Origin: Nissolia schottii | Lineage: Eukaryota; Streptophyta; Magnoliopsida; Fabales; Fabaceae | DNA length: 64,000 nt | Assembly (NCBI GenBank): GCA_003254905.1 | Contig: QANU01083380.1 | Location: 165,439 to 229,438, forward strand | Direction: 5' to 3' | Part shown: in pieces, positions 48,490 to 61,461 of the stretch | How the letters are laid out: every line of letters begins with the position of its first letter | How positions within the stretch are numbered: the stretch's first letter is position 1 | Position numbers and translations under genes: made by a program | Notes under the pieces: generated by a model | Databases searched by the model: none | What the model was told of the DNA's origin: nothing | The model's input: only the letters and a program-made list of their open reading frames with translations

Positions 48490-51226
48490 GGAACTTGAAA
48501 AATCAAAGTATCATGGTAAAAAATAGAACTAGTTATCTTAAATGGTATAATAACAAACTAATTTGTAATTTGAAAGTAATTTAAAATTTAGTTTAACATT
48601 TTCTTTTGGAAGAAGATAAAGAAGTTGTTAAATAAAATTTAGAATTGGTTAAAATCAACTTTAAATTATTTTGAATTTGTTGACTTATTTTTTAAATAAA
48701 TTATTTAAAATTTACTTTTTTATTTTTTTTTATATATTAGACGAGGGAGAATGCTAAAATTTAAATTAAAAAATATTTAGTGGGGGTTAAGTGAAATATA
48801 TTAAAATTTAAAATTTAAATGATGGGTAGGTTTAGTGAAACTTAAAATTAAAATTATGAAAAATTTAGTAAGGCGAGTAAAATATGTTTAATGAGTTTAT
48901 CCAAAAAATTATTTGGATTGATTTAGTGGTAAGATATTTAAGTATACATGAGGTACTAATTTCAAACCTTATTAAATATAATTTTTAAAGTATAAAAAAA
49001 TAGTCTACCCAAAAAAGAATATGTTTAATGTAATCTAAATTCTAAATTATACATTATGACCCATATGTAATCTAAAATTTACTTTATGACCCATAATTTC
49101 GTGAGGTAAAGTGAAAAATATATTTGATAGAAGTGGTGTGAACGAATAAATTCCTCCAAACAGGGTGAAAAAAAATAAGATTACTAAATACTCTTATTTA
49201 ATTTAATTAAAAGTTGTATAATGAAGAGAGATAAAAATAATATTAAAAATTGTTATTTTAAGACTAATAAATTAAGAGTATAATTATGAACATAATAATA
49301 AATTTTGTTTTCAAAAATGAAAATAAAAAATAATTTACACATCAGGTGATAAAATATACATTACTACTTGATTCTGCATATCTTTTACCATTTGATTAAT
49401 TAATTACATTATATGTTGCAGTATTTCAACACGCACGTTAAGAAAATGATAGTGTGACATAAGTGACAATCATACTTGACAAACATAACGCTGAAACCCA
49501 AATAAAGAAAAGCAATATATCATACACACAACATGTTGATTTTCCACTTAAAATTCTTCAAATCATGGCTTGGATGGAGAAAAACTTCAACCTTTTTTTG
49601 GTAATTTTGTTTAAACCATATAGGTTTATATATAGAAAGATACCTACATGTTTTAAAAGCATAAGCTATGCTTTTTAAAGCAATCTCTCTTCTTAAAACC
49701 TTGTAAGAGTACTTAATAATACACCTTGACTAATTAAAGAAAACAGAGAAGATATGTCATAACTAGTTATCCTTCCTTTTGCAGGTGAAAACATCAATGA
49801 TGAAAACTCCATTAACTTGTTAGGTAAGTTCAGAAGAGCAAAATAAAAACATAAAATATATAATTGTAATACAATTTAAATTATAGAATCGTTTGATTCA
49901 AGTGGTAATAGTGAAATTAAGTAATATTTTTAAACTCATAAAATCTTAAGAGTTAAATCAAGATCTTACCCACCTTGAACCTATCTTTGTGCATTGCATA
50001 CTATAAGGTCATTATCAAGTTCTTGGTGAATTGGTTGAGACTATCTTTTGATAGTTTGTTGTTCCTCTTTATTTCAAGATATGGTACCTTTAATGATTTT
50101 ATTCTACAACAATAATTGATAAGCCATGGTACATAGTCCAAGAAGTAGGAAAGTGACTGCGAAAAATATGTATATCAATAAAAAAATTAAATAAATAAAA
50201 ATTGGTTTTCAGAAAAGCTTTTGATTGGAACTTGCTTCAAAGGATCATTTATCTTATTGAGCTCCTAAGCCATAAAGTTGTCGTGGATCTATATTAAAAC
50301 TTCCCACGATGTTCACATTTTTCAAACTTTGGTTAAGGTGGAATAATTAATGATGAGCTATCCTGATTTTATTGATACTAGAAATTATTGTAGGAAGCGT
50401 TTAGATGAATTATGTGCTATTTAATAAAAAAGTAATATTTTAAATAAAAACATGAATTATTAAAATGTATCTTATCATTAAATAAAGTATAATTCACTTA
50501 CGTGCTCTACATGTCTTCCTCTGCAAAATTGGACACCTTCTTGTATGAGGGCAAGACAAAAGAAACATTAGTGGGGTAGTTTTTCATCTTTTACTTGTGT
50601 CTAAACTTAATATACTTTTTAGTTCATAATTCACATAATTATCAAATAAATTAATATAAACATTAGGCCTCCAGTGCAAGTGTTCCCAAACCAAAAAAAG
50701 GGGAACAAATAATGATTGATTGAATAATAGGAATGGAGTATTATACCTTAAAAATCAAATACACCGAAACATTAAAAGAATATTAGTTTAATGTTTAAAC
50801 TTAGTAAATATGGTTACAACTAGAATTAAAGAGGGATAATTGAATGAAGAACTCAATTATGTCGTCTTCTATCACTACTCAAAATAAAATTACGACAAAT
50901 ATTTTGAGTTTAGGGAAGTAAATTTTCAAATCCTTGAAAAACTATAGGGTATATGACAAATACTCAGAACAACATGATACAAGCTTCAATCATTTTTCAC
51001 TAATCTTATCTGCTCTGAGAGCAAGAGTTTTCATTTGCTCTGTTTCATTAATTTTCTTTCACGTAAGAATTACGGGTTACAATGTTGATAAGAAGAAAAA
51101 TTAATGGTACAAAGTAAGTGAAAACCTTTATTTGTAGAGTAGGTAAGGATTCCTCGGCGCGCTACATCTTAAGCTTGCTTGGACTAAGAGAGTGAGTCTT
51201 TGGACCCCAATGAAGAGAGGTTGGAG

Positions 51227-51481
51227 TCAACGGACTCCATTGACACGGTGGCGCCGGCACCGGAAAGAGCCGGGATATGTGGTGGGAGAGCATGGGCACT
51301 CCCGCCTCCCACTAGAAGATTTCCTGGTTGTTGCTTTAGGTGTTGGTGATATTGGTGGCACATGCTTTTGTGAATTTGAGTGATTCTTGTTCTTGACATC
51401 ATCCACATCCAAATCTGGGACTTTAATACTCATCATAGGAGGCTTTTTCTTCTCAAATTCCTCCACATTTTTCCTTTCCAT
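51227..51481 (-). CDS. Small serine-rich-like protein (At5g55980 type)
   Basis: A single-exon frame of 84 residues. The N-terminus is charged and Lys-rich (MERKNVEEFEKKKPP), followed by IKVPDLDVDDVKNKN and a basic Ser/Thr/Pro segment. The recognisable mark is the C-terminal CPCSPTTYPGSFRCRRHR; the C-x-C-SPTT-x-PGSFRCR core is the signature of the plant serine-rich-protein-like group, whose function is unknown. There is no signal peptide or membrane segment. It sits between the CBL and RING genes, as At5g55980 does in Arabidopsis (recalled), which supports it as real despite its size. A second minus-strand frame (51408-51184) overlaps it and ends in an SxxSLGSKDSLS tail; I regard that as secondary. 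Expression was not testable. Confidence 0.75.
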   Translation of the reverse strand: MERKNVEEFEKKKPPMMSIKVPDLDVDDVKNKNHSNSQKHVPPISPTPKATTRKSSSGRRECPCSPTTYPGSFRCRRHRVNGVR

Positions 51482-53419
51482 GATTGTTTAGTTAGTTAAC
51501 AATTCATGAAGATGATTGGAAATTTACATGAATGCATGTTGGATTACACTATGCAGTGAGACTATATAAGGACATGGAATCAAACCCCTTTCTAGCCATA
51601 CATGCAGTATATCAAAGAGAGTTAACCTCGTGATGTGTTTATCTCTTCCTTTCTTTGTTGTTATGATGTTTATGTTCTATATTTCATATGAATTAGAGAT
51701 GGCGAGCCTCGCCGCAAGAGTAAGGATGCTGCCTCGTGACCTTAAGGTCACGAGTTCAGATCTTGGACACAACCTTTTTGTTTGCGTAGATAAAACTGTA
51801 TACATTTATCTCCCCATGCAAACTTCGTGCACTAGGACGCCCTTTATATTACATATGACTGACTTACTTGCCTATAGACATGGTTTACGATTTACCATTG
51901 CAAGATTGTTTGATATATGTAGCTAACCCACTTACTTGTACGAGCTTGAATGTTGTTGATGTTTATATGTTCTAAAACATTATATATATATATATATACA
52001 CACACATGCACATATCAATTGCTTGTCAAACAAGAAATCATAAATTAAAGAAGAGGTATATAAGTAGATGCTAGTAAAATAACATCAAATTATCTTTCAT
52101 GACAAGATGCTTAATTGGTTTCCCTCTATAGCAAAGACTTCTTATATATTTTGTGAATTGTAGTGAAGGCAAGAGAATTCAATAGAAAATGTTGATTGAA
52201 GCCAAAAGTGATAGATACATACCTAAGTTCTTGAGAAGGCATGTTCCAAAGTAAGATGTAATGAATTGCTTGCTTCACAAAAATGATTTAGAGATTCTGA
52301 GCAATAGAAGGCATGTATGTATAGAGGAACTAAAAGAATGCTGAGTTGAGAAAAACTTATTTTTACTAAACCAAAAAATTTGTGACCACAAATTCTCAAC
52401 ACAAAATGAGGGGTAAATAAAATTCTCTGCTGGCAATTTTTCACTATTTTGTAAGGTCTCTGCCTGATTGGAAAGTATATATTATATACTATGGGATCTT
52501 GTCACTGATGCCAGCTCTTGTATACCACTTTGAAGCATTTTTGATTTGCTAATTTCAACAGTTTGGTGGTTTTCATGACACACTTAACAAACTTGTGCTA
52601 AATTTCACAACTTTGTGACTTTGTGCTATTTTTGCAAATTTCACAATTTTTAACCATTTTGTTGCTTTATTATCACTTTGACAGTTTTAAGCTAAATTTT
52701 ACAGCGATGATGCCCTGGTATTTCCTATAGCATTATAGTCATGCTATTTTCACTATATGCTGTTTTTTTAGGGTATAAAATTGTGGTGTTTATTTATTTA
52801 TTTATTATTATTTTGGTTATTTTAGGCTACCATTATGGTGACATTGTATGGACATTTGATACTAAGTTTAGGCTAATTCCACCATTTAGCTGTTGATCTT
52901 ACTTTTTGTAGATTCTAATACAGATTATGTTAATATGGTATATATGAATATATATGATGATATCTGTTCATTCAATATCAGCCAAACATGACCTTGTGAA
53001 CCATACAACAATTACATCATGTGAAATGACAATGACACTATACATTTTTTCAAAATTAAAGTAGAAAGTATACACTATACTAAAGAGTGGATGGATATTT
53101 CAGTACTTGGAACAAATACAGTATTTGCTTCAATATTTCAATACAGAGATGCTCATTTCACAATATTCAGATGATAGTAAAAGAAAAATCATCCAGAGAA
53201 AAGTTATGGGAATCCACTCCTTAAAACAAAGTATTTAGTGTAGTTTTGGTCACTGGTGAGGTATTCTGTATATGCACAAACTCACTCAAGTGACTCATGT
53301 AAAGTATATTATATACCAAAGTGAAAATAAAAATGAAATTTTGAGGGTAATCCCAAGATTATACATATGACCAAATAGTATTTATCCTATTGACTATTGT
53401 ATGAACTATCTCTAGTTAT
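51482..53419. other. Intergenic: serine-rich gene promoter side to RING 3' flank
   Basis: This holds the SINE at 51697-51846, a (TA)n run at about 51982-52000, and AT-rich spacer with scattered TTTCACAA words at 52540-52700. No gene seen. Confidence 0.5.
51697..51846 (+). mobile_element. Degenerate Au-like tRNA-derived SINE
   Basis: The tRNA-like head has a B-box-like GTCACGAGTTCAGATCTTGG. The body contains GTAGATAAAACTGTATACAT and ends in TTCGTGCACTAGGACGCCCTTT, close to the Au SINE end (CTCGTGCACTGGG...GCCCTTT). It is related to the element at 6936-7086. A 98-codon frame runs through it but is only this repeat. Confidence 0.6.
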
Positions 53420-55820
53420 CTATCTCTCTAGTCCTTGTTTGCAAAGAGGGCAGCAAGATATGATTTTCAGCCATTGATCCACACATTTGAGGTGGAACAC
53501 ATGAGAACATGGCAATTGTCTAACTTCGTCTTTGTCCTTGTACTTGGCCAAGCAAATGCAGCATTCCTGCAAGCACACCGAAAAATAACAAACTTTGTTA
53601 ATTCAAACATGAAAGGAATAAGAAGAATTTCAAAACAAACACAATAACATATATCCATATTGCAGGGGAAACAAGTAATGCTAATCACACAACTAATTGA
53701 CACACAAGATTGACCAACTACATGTATTAGCTATTAAGTGACTAACTGCGGGAATGGATTGTCTAGTGTGAAAACTCTCTAGCGGGATCCAAACTAGGGT
53801 CCGGCTTAATCAATGGTAAAAATATTCAGATGACTAGTCATATGAAATTTTTACATCAGAAGATCCATTCCCAGCTAACTGTATACCAAATCAAGGGTTA
53901 ATAAATACAATTGTCATTTTTGCAGCAAATCATCATTTTCGTCCCTAAAATTGACAACTTCATCAACTTCATCTATAAACTTTCAAAATCATCAAAATTA
54001 TCCCCAAACTTGCCAAAGATCCATCAATTTAGTCCCCAAGAGACTTAACCCTAGGGACGAACTTGATGGGCATTTGGCAACTTCAAGGACACTTTTGATG
54101 ATTTTGAAAGTTTCAGGACAAAATTGATGGAAGCTGCCAACTTCAAAGACAAAAAATGATGTTTTATTCATCATTTTTGTGTCTCATTTGGTTTTTCTGG
54201 GTAGCATCACACATTCTATATATAATAATGGTGCCGCTTACCGGATCCTCATCGATCAAATTTTCACTGCCTTCAGGGTCATTGCCAAGCTCCAACTTGG
54301 TGTGCACTTCTTTATGTCTCCAACTTGGAAGTTGTGAGATTTGATCATCAGATGCTCCTTTATGCGAAGACCCCATGTTCATGTTGTAGCCAAGGGCACT
54401 GCTAATCAGCGGCACACAGCAGCATAAGAGCAGAAAAAGAAGGAAAGGGAAAGAGTAGCAGATTGCATTCCACGCAAGCAGGGTGATGCAGAGCACATGG
54501 AGTTTTGAAGCTTGGTGAAAAGATCCAAGACGCGAGTCGAAAACCCAAACATTTCCCATCACAAACCACATGGCAAAGAAAAGCTCAAGTGAGGTTCTGC
54601 ACTTGTTCATCAAATGGGAGATCCTGTATACACTGCATGGACATAGTACAGTGCAAATTAGATTATATTGTTAAACTTCACCTAAATAGAAACATGGTTA
54701 GAAAGTACTTGTTTTCTCTCATCAAACTTGAGTAAATGGTTGTGGAAGTTATTCAAGATAAGATAATACAAATGGTTGTCACAATTTAATTTTCATTCTC
54801 AAATTGTTACTGATCAGAAATTAATTTTCTGGTACCACCCCCATCTTGTGCTTTTTCATTTTTCACATGATTTATCCAGAAATAGATAGGAAATATTGCA
54901 AAAATCAAAAGATTGTATAAATAGTACATGCCATTAACTGATCACAATAAATAAATAAATATATAAGGTATGTGAGGGTATTTAATTCTTGCAAGCTCTT
55001 TTTTAGGTGATAAATGGCAATAACTTTGTGGTTTCTTGGGACTTTTCTGTCTTTAACAAACCAATTGGATTTGTTGGAATACCATAATAAATTCAAGGTG
55101 AACAATTATTTCTTTTTTAAAATTTATAACACATTATTTTCCACAAAAAGAAATATTCGACCAAAATAAATGATGGCATAAACATCTTCTAGCCAAATTT
55201 TAAGCATACTCACGGAATTATTACTCTATGGATTAACAGTAAGTAATACCACCAAACACTAATAACAAAATTGATTGAAAAAGAAGTTCTTGAAGACAGA
55301 ATTTCATAGGGTACCTGGCTTCTTCGTTGTTTCTCTGCTGTTCCATATCAGAAAAGCTGAGAGCGTCACCCTGAGCCAGTTGAATTTGACGGTAGCGCCC
55401 ATAAAGCAGCAGCAGATTAAGAACACAGCCAATATCATAACCAGATGTCCAAATCCTCATAGGCCAAACAGGCCTCTCCCTCTTCGAAATGGCCAAAGTG
55501 AACGTTATGATGGTTATTTGGACAACCAAAGCAATAAACTCAAGCATCATCCATGTGCTAGTATTGAAAGGATCGGAGCCAAGGTTGGAACTTGATCCAT
55601 TTTGGTAATGGAAGACTCTTCTTAGGAAGGCAAACCATCTTGCTCTAGACACTCTCATCGCCATCCGGACCAAAAACGAAGGCGGCGTGGTGCGCGGAGG
55701 CCTGTTTCTAGTACTACTAGGCACTCTATCTTCACTGGCAGCAGAATTCGAAGGAAATGAAGCCATATTGCTTGAGTTGAACAAGGACTCTGGTGGTGGA
55801 AGGAAACACCTATAACTCAT
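53420..55820 (-). CDS. Multi-pass membrane RING-H2 E3 ubiquitin ligase
   Basis: Predicted E3 ligase like Arabidopsis At5g55970 and At4g26580. Three exons on the minus strand, 55820-55315, 54623-54242 and 53566-53420, give 344 residues with agreeing phases. The N-terminal 90 residues are Ser/Pro/Arg-rich. Membrane helices follow: MMLEFIALVVQITIITFTLA, YDIGCVLNLLLLYG, SLELFFAMWFVMGNVWVF, and a long pair in HVLCITLLAWNAICYSFPF and LLFLLLCCCVPLISSALGY. The C-terminal RING-H2 has Cys298, Cys301, Cys316, His318, His321, Cys324, Cys335 and Cys338 in the C3H2C3 pattern (ECCICLAKY, LPCSHVFHLKC, CCPLCK). It ends three residues after GL (GLER-stop), so the tail is very short. The start at 55820 is the first Met; MASFPSNS (Met19) is also possible. 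Membrane and substrate are unknown. Confidence 0.92.
53927..54167. repeat. Fold-back repeat, family A copy 3, in RING intron 2
   Basis: Inverted arms: CATCATTTTCGTCCCTAAAA at the left, against the complement of CATCATTTTTTGTCTTTGAA at the right, with paired inner words such as TTTCAAAATCATCAAAA and TTTTGATGATTTTGAAA. It lies between the RING exon and the last membrane exon and ends about 75 bases from the exon 2 donor. Confidence 0.7.
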
Positions 55821-56645
55821 TGGAAATACTCTCCTTGGAATTGAATCAAAAGCTTACAGATTCCACAAAAAAAGCATGAACATAAAGAACAATACCCCTT
55901 TTGCTATATTTGCTCAAAACTCATCCAAATTCAAGAGTCACGCATCATAGACAAAGTCGTGCGTGATTCTCGTGAGATCTTGCAGGAATTGATTCCCAAA
56001 AAAGGGAAACTTTTAAACCAGAACAACTTGAAACTGAAGCATCCCAAAGTGGCAGAAACTACTTATACCTTGATTGGAAAGACCCTTTTTGTAACTCTGC
56101 ACCGCCTTAAAACTTGTAAGCCAACAAAACCAAGGCTTCAAAAGCATGAACCTTTCATCAAACACATGCTGTGCAGAAAGCTCAAAAGGGGTGTTATATA
56201 ACAAAAGTGTGGTGGGGGTTTCATGGAAGATGGAGCTGAATATGGAAGGATGGTGTGAAGGGTATGTCAGGGAAGGTGAAGGGTGTGTGAGCCTTAGAGG
56301 GTGAACAAGAAAATCAAACTTTGCTTTGATTCCAAAACAAGGGAAAGGGAATACCACATAGGTTTGTTTGGAGGGAAGTTAACCGTTGGCCAAACTTCCT
56401 CTAAGGCTTATATGTTTTTTTAATGAAGGAAGCCAAATTGAGAAAGCAATTGGACTTTAATATTTATATATATTTCCACAAAACTTTAATATAAAATTAG
56501 GACAAAATATATGTATCGTGAAATTTAGAATAAAGTTGATGTCTCTTTGAATTCAAGTGGATAAGACTTAAAGTGATTAATATCTGATACATACGTCCGC
56601 AAAGTGCTGGTTTTTGTTTATGTCATGGCCAACAAAAAATGCAAT

Positions 56646-56648
<3 letters not shown>

Positions 56649-56678
<30 letters not shown>
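56649..56678. repeat. (TA)n microsatellite
   Basis: An uninterrupted TA dinucleotide run of about 30 bases in intergenic DNA. A similar interrupted run lies at about 57074-57106. Confidence 0.9.
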
Positions 56679-56681
<3 letters not shown>

Positions 56682-57073
56682 GTACTAAATAGATGGGAAT
56701 AATATAACCACAAAACCTAACACGATTGATAACTAATTGAATTCTTTAAACATTTAGTTAGCGCTAGCGGTTTGATATCTAACAATGTATACAGAGAGAA
56801 AGTCTCGTAGCCAAAGATATAATTATTTTGATGAGTTCAAAGATATACCTATTTCGATAAACTCAAACTCTCAAAGAGATTAGTAACTAATTCGGGCGAT
56901 AAATATCTTAGTAAGAAAATAAAATATTCCATTTAGTATAAGACAAAAGTTCTAATTTTGCCTCTAAAATTTTAACCAAATTTCAACTTCGTCTCAAACG
57001 TTTTTTGTTTCATGAGATGAAATTGAGATCTCACAGAAAGATCAGGCACTTAATTAGCGTTTAGTTATATAGT

Positions 57074-57105
<32 letters not shown>

Positions 57106-57706
57106 ATAAATGAACCATAAAAGTGATTTGAATTATGGCGGGTACAGTTGATTTTTTTTTTCAAGGATTATATGGTAAACGGTAGGCCACCTAATCCTAA
57201 CCAGCAGACTATATCATATTAGTGTGGTGTGGCCCTCCTTTGCGTCTAGGAATGATTGCTACAACTATTTGAGCATCTGTATTTTTTTTACCAGTTAACT
57301 AACGAGTAATCCTTTAAATTCGTTAACATCGACGCTTAATATAATTGACACTTAATTGAGTTCTTTAAGTATTTAGTTAGATATTTGATTTTTGACAGTA
57401 TGTATGAAAAATGTTTCATGACTAGTACTAAAGTCTCTTTGAAAAATTTATAGTGCAAGGAGATTAGTCACTTTTATCAACGGTGGGCACTTTGGAATCA
57501 CCTAAAAAATCTATTCGTACATTAACTTTGTTCTTAAGATTAACACTTTGTAGATCAAAGTTGTCCCTAGATCCTTGACGCCAAGGACGAATTTGATGTA
57601 CAGATGCCAACCTTGAGGACAAACTTGATCGACATTGCCAACGTTGGAGATGAATTTCAAGGTTTAATTGTTAATTAAGAGTAGGAATTACTTAAGTTAT
57701 AATTTT

Positions 57707-57864
57707 GAGTTTAATTTATATATATACTGTCAATTTAAAAGAGTTTTATATTATCATTCGACTGAATGCCGCTACATTTGAAATGTATGATGGACAACTA
57801 TTGATATAATAACATATAATTAAATGACAGTGTAAAATGGTTTTACAATGTATAAAAATTAATA
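57707..57864. mobile_element. MITE, family B copy 2
   Basis: Starts GAGTTTAATTTATA with ACTGTCAATTT and ends ACAGTGTAAAATGG and CAATGTATAAAAATTAA, the same end words as the element in CBL intron 7 (43564-43797). Shorter and more decayed. Confidence 0.5.
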
Positions 57865-60800
57865 TGCAATATTTGTATTTGGAACTTTCCATAAGTGCTT
57901 TGGAACTTAATCTGTTTTAAGTTCAAACTCTAAACAGCCCCACGTGCAACTTTTTCTTGTTAAAATCAGATGAAATTCTACAAGCAATGTTGTTTCTACA
58001 ATCAGAGAGTTGTATGAGTATAGCAATTCCTTTACTGCAATAACAAAAATTTGTAATCAGAGGCTAGCAGATATCTGTTAAAAAAGTATACATTTAGCAA
58101 GCAAAGTATCAATTACGATTAATTTCATGATAACAGGTTTTGACTTATAGAAGATTTAATCTCATTAACTAATAACAAGGAAGTACGAAATCCTTCAAAA
58201 CTAACTTGTAGGATCAAGCAAGCTGCTTAGGTCAACATCAGCCAATTAATAATATGAGAAAGTAGGCCTACCAGAAACTATAGCAAGTACATTTAAAAAT
58301 TAATAATAATGATAATAATAATAATATTGCTCATCATTGTCTTAAGGATAATGGTTAAGGGAATAAAAGTTTTTTTCTTTCAAATGAGCTTAATTGGTAT
58401 GCATTATCATCAATGATATCTATTTGCCTGTTGTCAAATTAATAAGAATGATTAAGTTTCATGTTTAATATCTCAAAAGTCTCACATACAACCATTAACG
58501 ATATATATGGAGATTATACTCTAATAAAATATATTACAAACTTATTAATTTTACTTTTTCAACTACAACTTTTTTTTAATTTTTTTATATAGCATTAATT
58601 AGCAAAACTCTAATAATAAAGAAATGAAAGCAAATTTGGAACATTTCTTTAGCAATTATTGGAAATGGCCAATGAAATAAGGAAGGAGAAATAAACACAA
58701 TTGTTAAGCAAAGCTTTCCTTCATGCCCCAATCTTCAATTTGGCCACAAGAATTCCAAATATCAAATTAATGTGAGTCTAAATTAGAGGCCCCAAGAAAA
58801 AAATTGACGGGTAGGAGTCCAAGTCACACGTTATATATTAATTCAAAGATGGTGCAAAATTGTACAAATTTCAAACATATTTTGTACATCCATGAGTCTT
58901 GGTTTTGAATAGCCAAAAAAAATAGAGAAATCAATTTCAAGGGTCAATATTAGCTTTTAATTTTGAGAGAAAAAATGGTTCCATCAAGTTTATAATAATT
59001 AATACCAACACAAGTTACATTAAGGGCTCTAGGGACATCACCTCACCTCACGTCATCACAATAAAGATGCTAAAATTAATAGCTAACACGTCAATGGATA
59101 AAAAATAAGATGGGGAATATATATTTATGGAACAAAATCATTTTTGTTTTGTGTAGAATGTTAATTACTTGAATGACTAAAATTCGATTCATGTGTTAAC
59201 CATTAAGGGATTGCCATATTCCAAAGGAAAAAAAAAAGCATATAATTAACGAATAAAACGCATTGCTTAAGCTTATCTTAATTACGTATTTGAATAGAAT
59301 TTGACCCTATATGGCTGTTAGAATATGCAACGTGTTAATAGTATTGACATATCTTGCAATGGAAAAAGCAAATGTCACTTTCACAAAATGGACATGAAAT
59401 GGGAACAATTGAAGTCTTTCTAACGTTATATCTTCTAGTTTTTTATTTTTATTTTACTTTATTTATTTAATGTATTTATTTGGAGGGAAAAAAATGGCTT
59501 TGAAGTTGAAGCAAAAGGGGTAATTACTTAGAAAAGTATATATGAAAAGAGCAAATCAATGTGCTCCAAGTTTTCATATGCTTGCATCTAAGGTCGCCCT
59601 CTTGGCAAGGACTACTATAAATTAACAAACTTATAGAGCTACGTAGATTTTTTTTATAATGATATGCTTTTGCAAATTAATATTCCAAATCTTATCACTA
59701 TGTAGTTCCAACTACATGCATTTTTAGATTAGAAACTGTTCAACCAACTTCAGACACAGCATATTTGGAATGGTTCTGATCCAATCAAAAGTTGCATGAC
59801 ACATTCTCCTTTTATCTTGTATAATACCTATAGTTTTGTTTAGTATTTTTTGGTACATTAGTTTATAATTTTGTGTAAAAATCACACACATGCATGCAGC
59901 TACCGACTTCCTGAAAAAGACAATTATCGCATGAACTTGTTTTCTCTTGCCAAGTGTACCATGAAGTAGTTCTTTTTTCTTTTTGGTTTATAAGGGAAAA
60001 AAATCATTTTGTATGGGAAAATAAATAATGTAACTATATGTTGAAATGTGAAATTACGGACACAAATATTGTTGGGCCTTTAGTTGTTCAGCCCTGGGCT
60101 GCCATGCAGGCTTTGCTGCTTCTCATAGGATTAGGAAATTCCTTTGACAAAAAAAAAAATAACGCAACAATACTATACCATACCATGCTGCACTGTACTA
60201 TACTATATACTATGCTTTACTTTACTATACATGATTGCAGAGACGATCTTATATAAAATAAGTAATGATGCTATCACCCGGACTCACCATAAATCCTACT
60301 TGTCACATGATATCATCCATTGCTTTTTATAATATGTACAAATTTATAATTATAAAAGATGTTTTAATGAATTATATCGTGTCTTATGGTGAATTTGGAT
60401 CTATAATATCATTACTCATATAAAATTCCATTGAAAGGTTTAGTGTGTTTCAGACGTTTCACTCCCATGTGTTTCTTGTGTTGTTCTCCTTCTTCAGGAT
60501 AATGCTTAATTCTTCACTTAATGTCTCCTACAATATTTTATCATCTGATACTACTTCCACAATGAATACTTTTTTTTTTGTTTGTATAATACACATAAAA
60601 TATACAATGATCATTGTTTCCTACAGCTAAAATTCCCAGCTGTTATGCTTTCTTTATGTCATGATTAAGTTGCTTCTTTGATTCCTTTTCTCAAAGTAAG
60701 GTTTTAAAGTATTTACAAAGCACTGATTTTGTTAATATATATTATAGACCTCGCTTGATGAGCACATAGACTCCATGCCTCTTAACTAAATTTTGAGACT

Positions 60801-61053
60801 TGCAATATCCTTGCTATATTTAATGCTTAAATCAAAATATAGAGCTGCTACTTACTAAAACCAATATCAATGGCTAAACCTAATAGAAGTGCAGGTAATA
60901 TTACATCTCAAACAAGCTTATGTATGTTTTTATTTCTTTTTTTTTGTTTTGGTACAATGAATAAGAAAAGTTCTTACATGAATCCAATACAAGACTCAAT
61001 GTACAATTGTTGAACACCGCTGCAAGTGAAAATCTAGTGACCCCCCCAAAATG

Positions 61054-61226
61054 GGAGAAATTCTTGTGCTGCTATAGAGTCTTGCCGAATATGTTTCAGG
61101 CAACATAATGAATGACATTTCGGCTTTAAGTGGTGCGCCCACTTAAGGTGAAGGCTGAAACATCATTCGTTGCGTGGTCTGGAATATATCCAGCAGAGCA
61201 CTGCAGAACCACACAAGAATTTCTCC
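61054..61226. mobile_element. Hairpin MITE, family C copy 2
   Basis: The outer arms are perfect inverted copies: GGAGAAATTCTTGTG at the left and the complement of GGAGAAATTCTTGTGTGG at the right. The inner arms carry AATGAATGACATTTCGGC and GCTGAAACATCATTCGTT. Same family as 46184-46362, with better preserved termini. It lies about 235 bases downstream of the TMEM245-like stop codon. Confidence 0.82.
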
Positions 61227-61461
61227 AAAAATGGAGGAAAATAAAGTCCTATTTTGTTTTTATTTTTTTGGTACATCTGAAATAATAAAGTCCTATTTTG
61301 TGTGTTACAATAAACAAATGAATGATACAAAGAATATAATTTACAAACAAATCACGAGCCTAGAAACAAGATCCACCAATAGAATGGCAAAGAACAATGT
61401 AGTTGTAGAAGAAACCTTCAAACTGCAAATAAATAACTGTCATATAAAACAGGTAAAGGGT

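Larger units (their letters stand above)
47121..51226. other. Intergenic region upstream of CBL with a TIR element
   Basis: AT-rich DNA, a short TA run near 47270, and a transposon-like block at 47708-48489. From 48500 to 51180 I see only AT-rich spacer. Stretches near 48920 and 49900 have faint tRNA-like words but are too decayed to call. Confidence 0.5.
55821..61461. other. Intergenic region between RING and TMEM245-like genes
   Basis: About 5.6 kb, AT-rich. It contains the RING promoter (a TTATATAAC word near 56193 is a possible TATA box), (TA)n runs at about 56650-56678 and 57074-57106, a family B MITE at 57707-57864 and a family C MITE at 61054-61226. Scattered reading frames under 120 codons have no recognisable content. 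The 61174-61521 frame overlaps the MITE and the end of the next gene. No supported gene. Confidence 0.55.

Noticed and set aside
48900..50060. Possible further decayed SINEs (tRNA-like words near 48920 and 49900)
   Set aside because: The box spacing and 3' body could not be followed, so I did not list them as elements.
51630..51926. 98-codon frame upstream of the serine-rich gene
   Set aside because: Most of it is the Au-like SINE at 51697-51846.
60038..60332. Short overlapping frames near 60.1-60.3 kb
   Set aside because: They derive from simple ACTATACT-type repeats and an A-run; no coding character.
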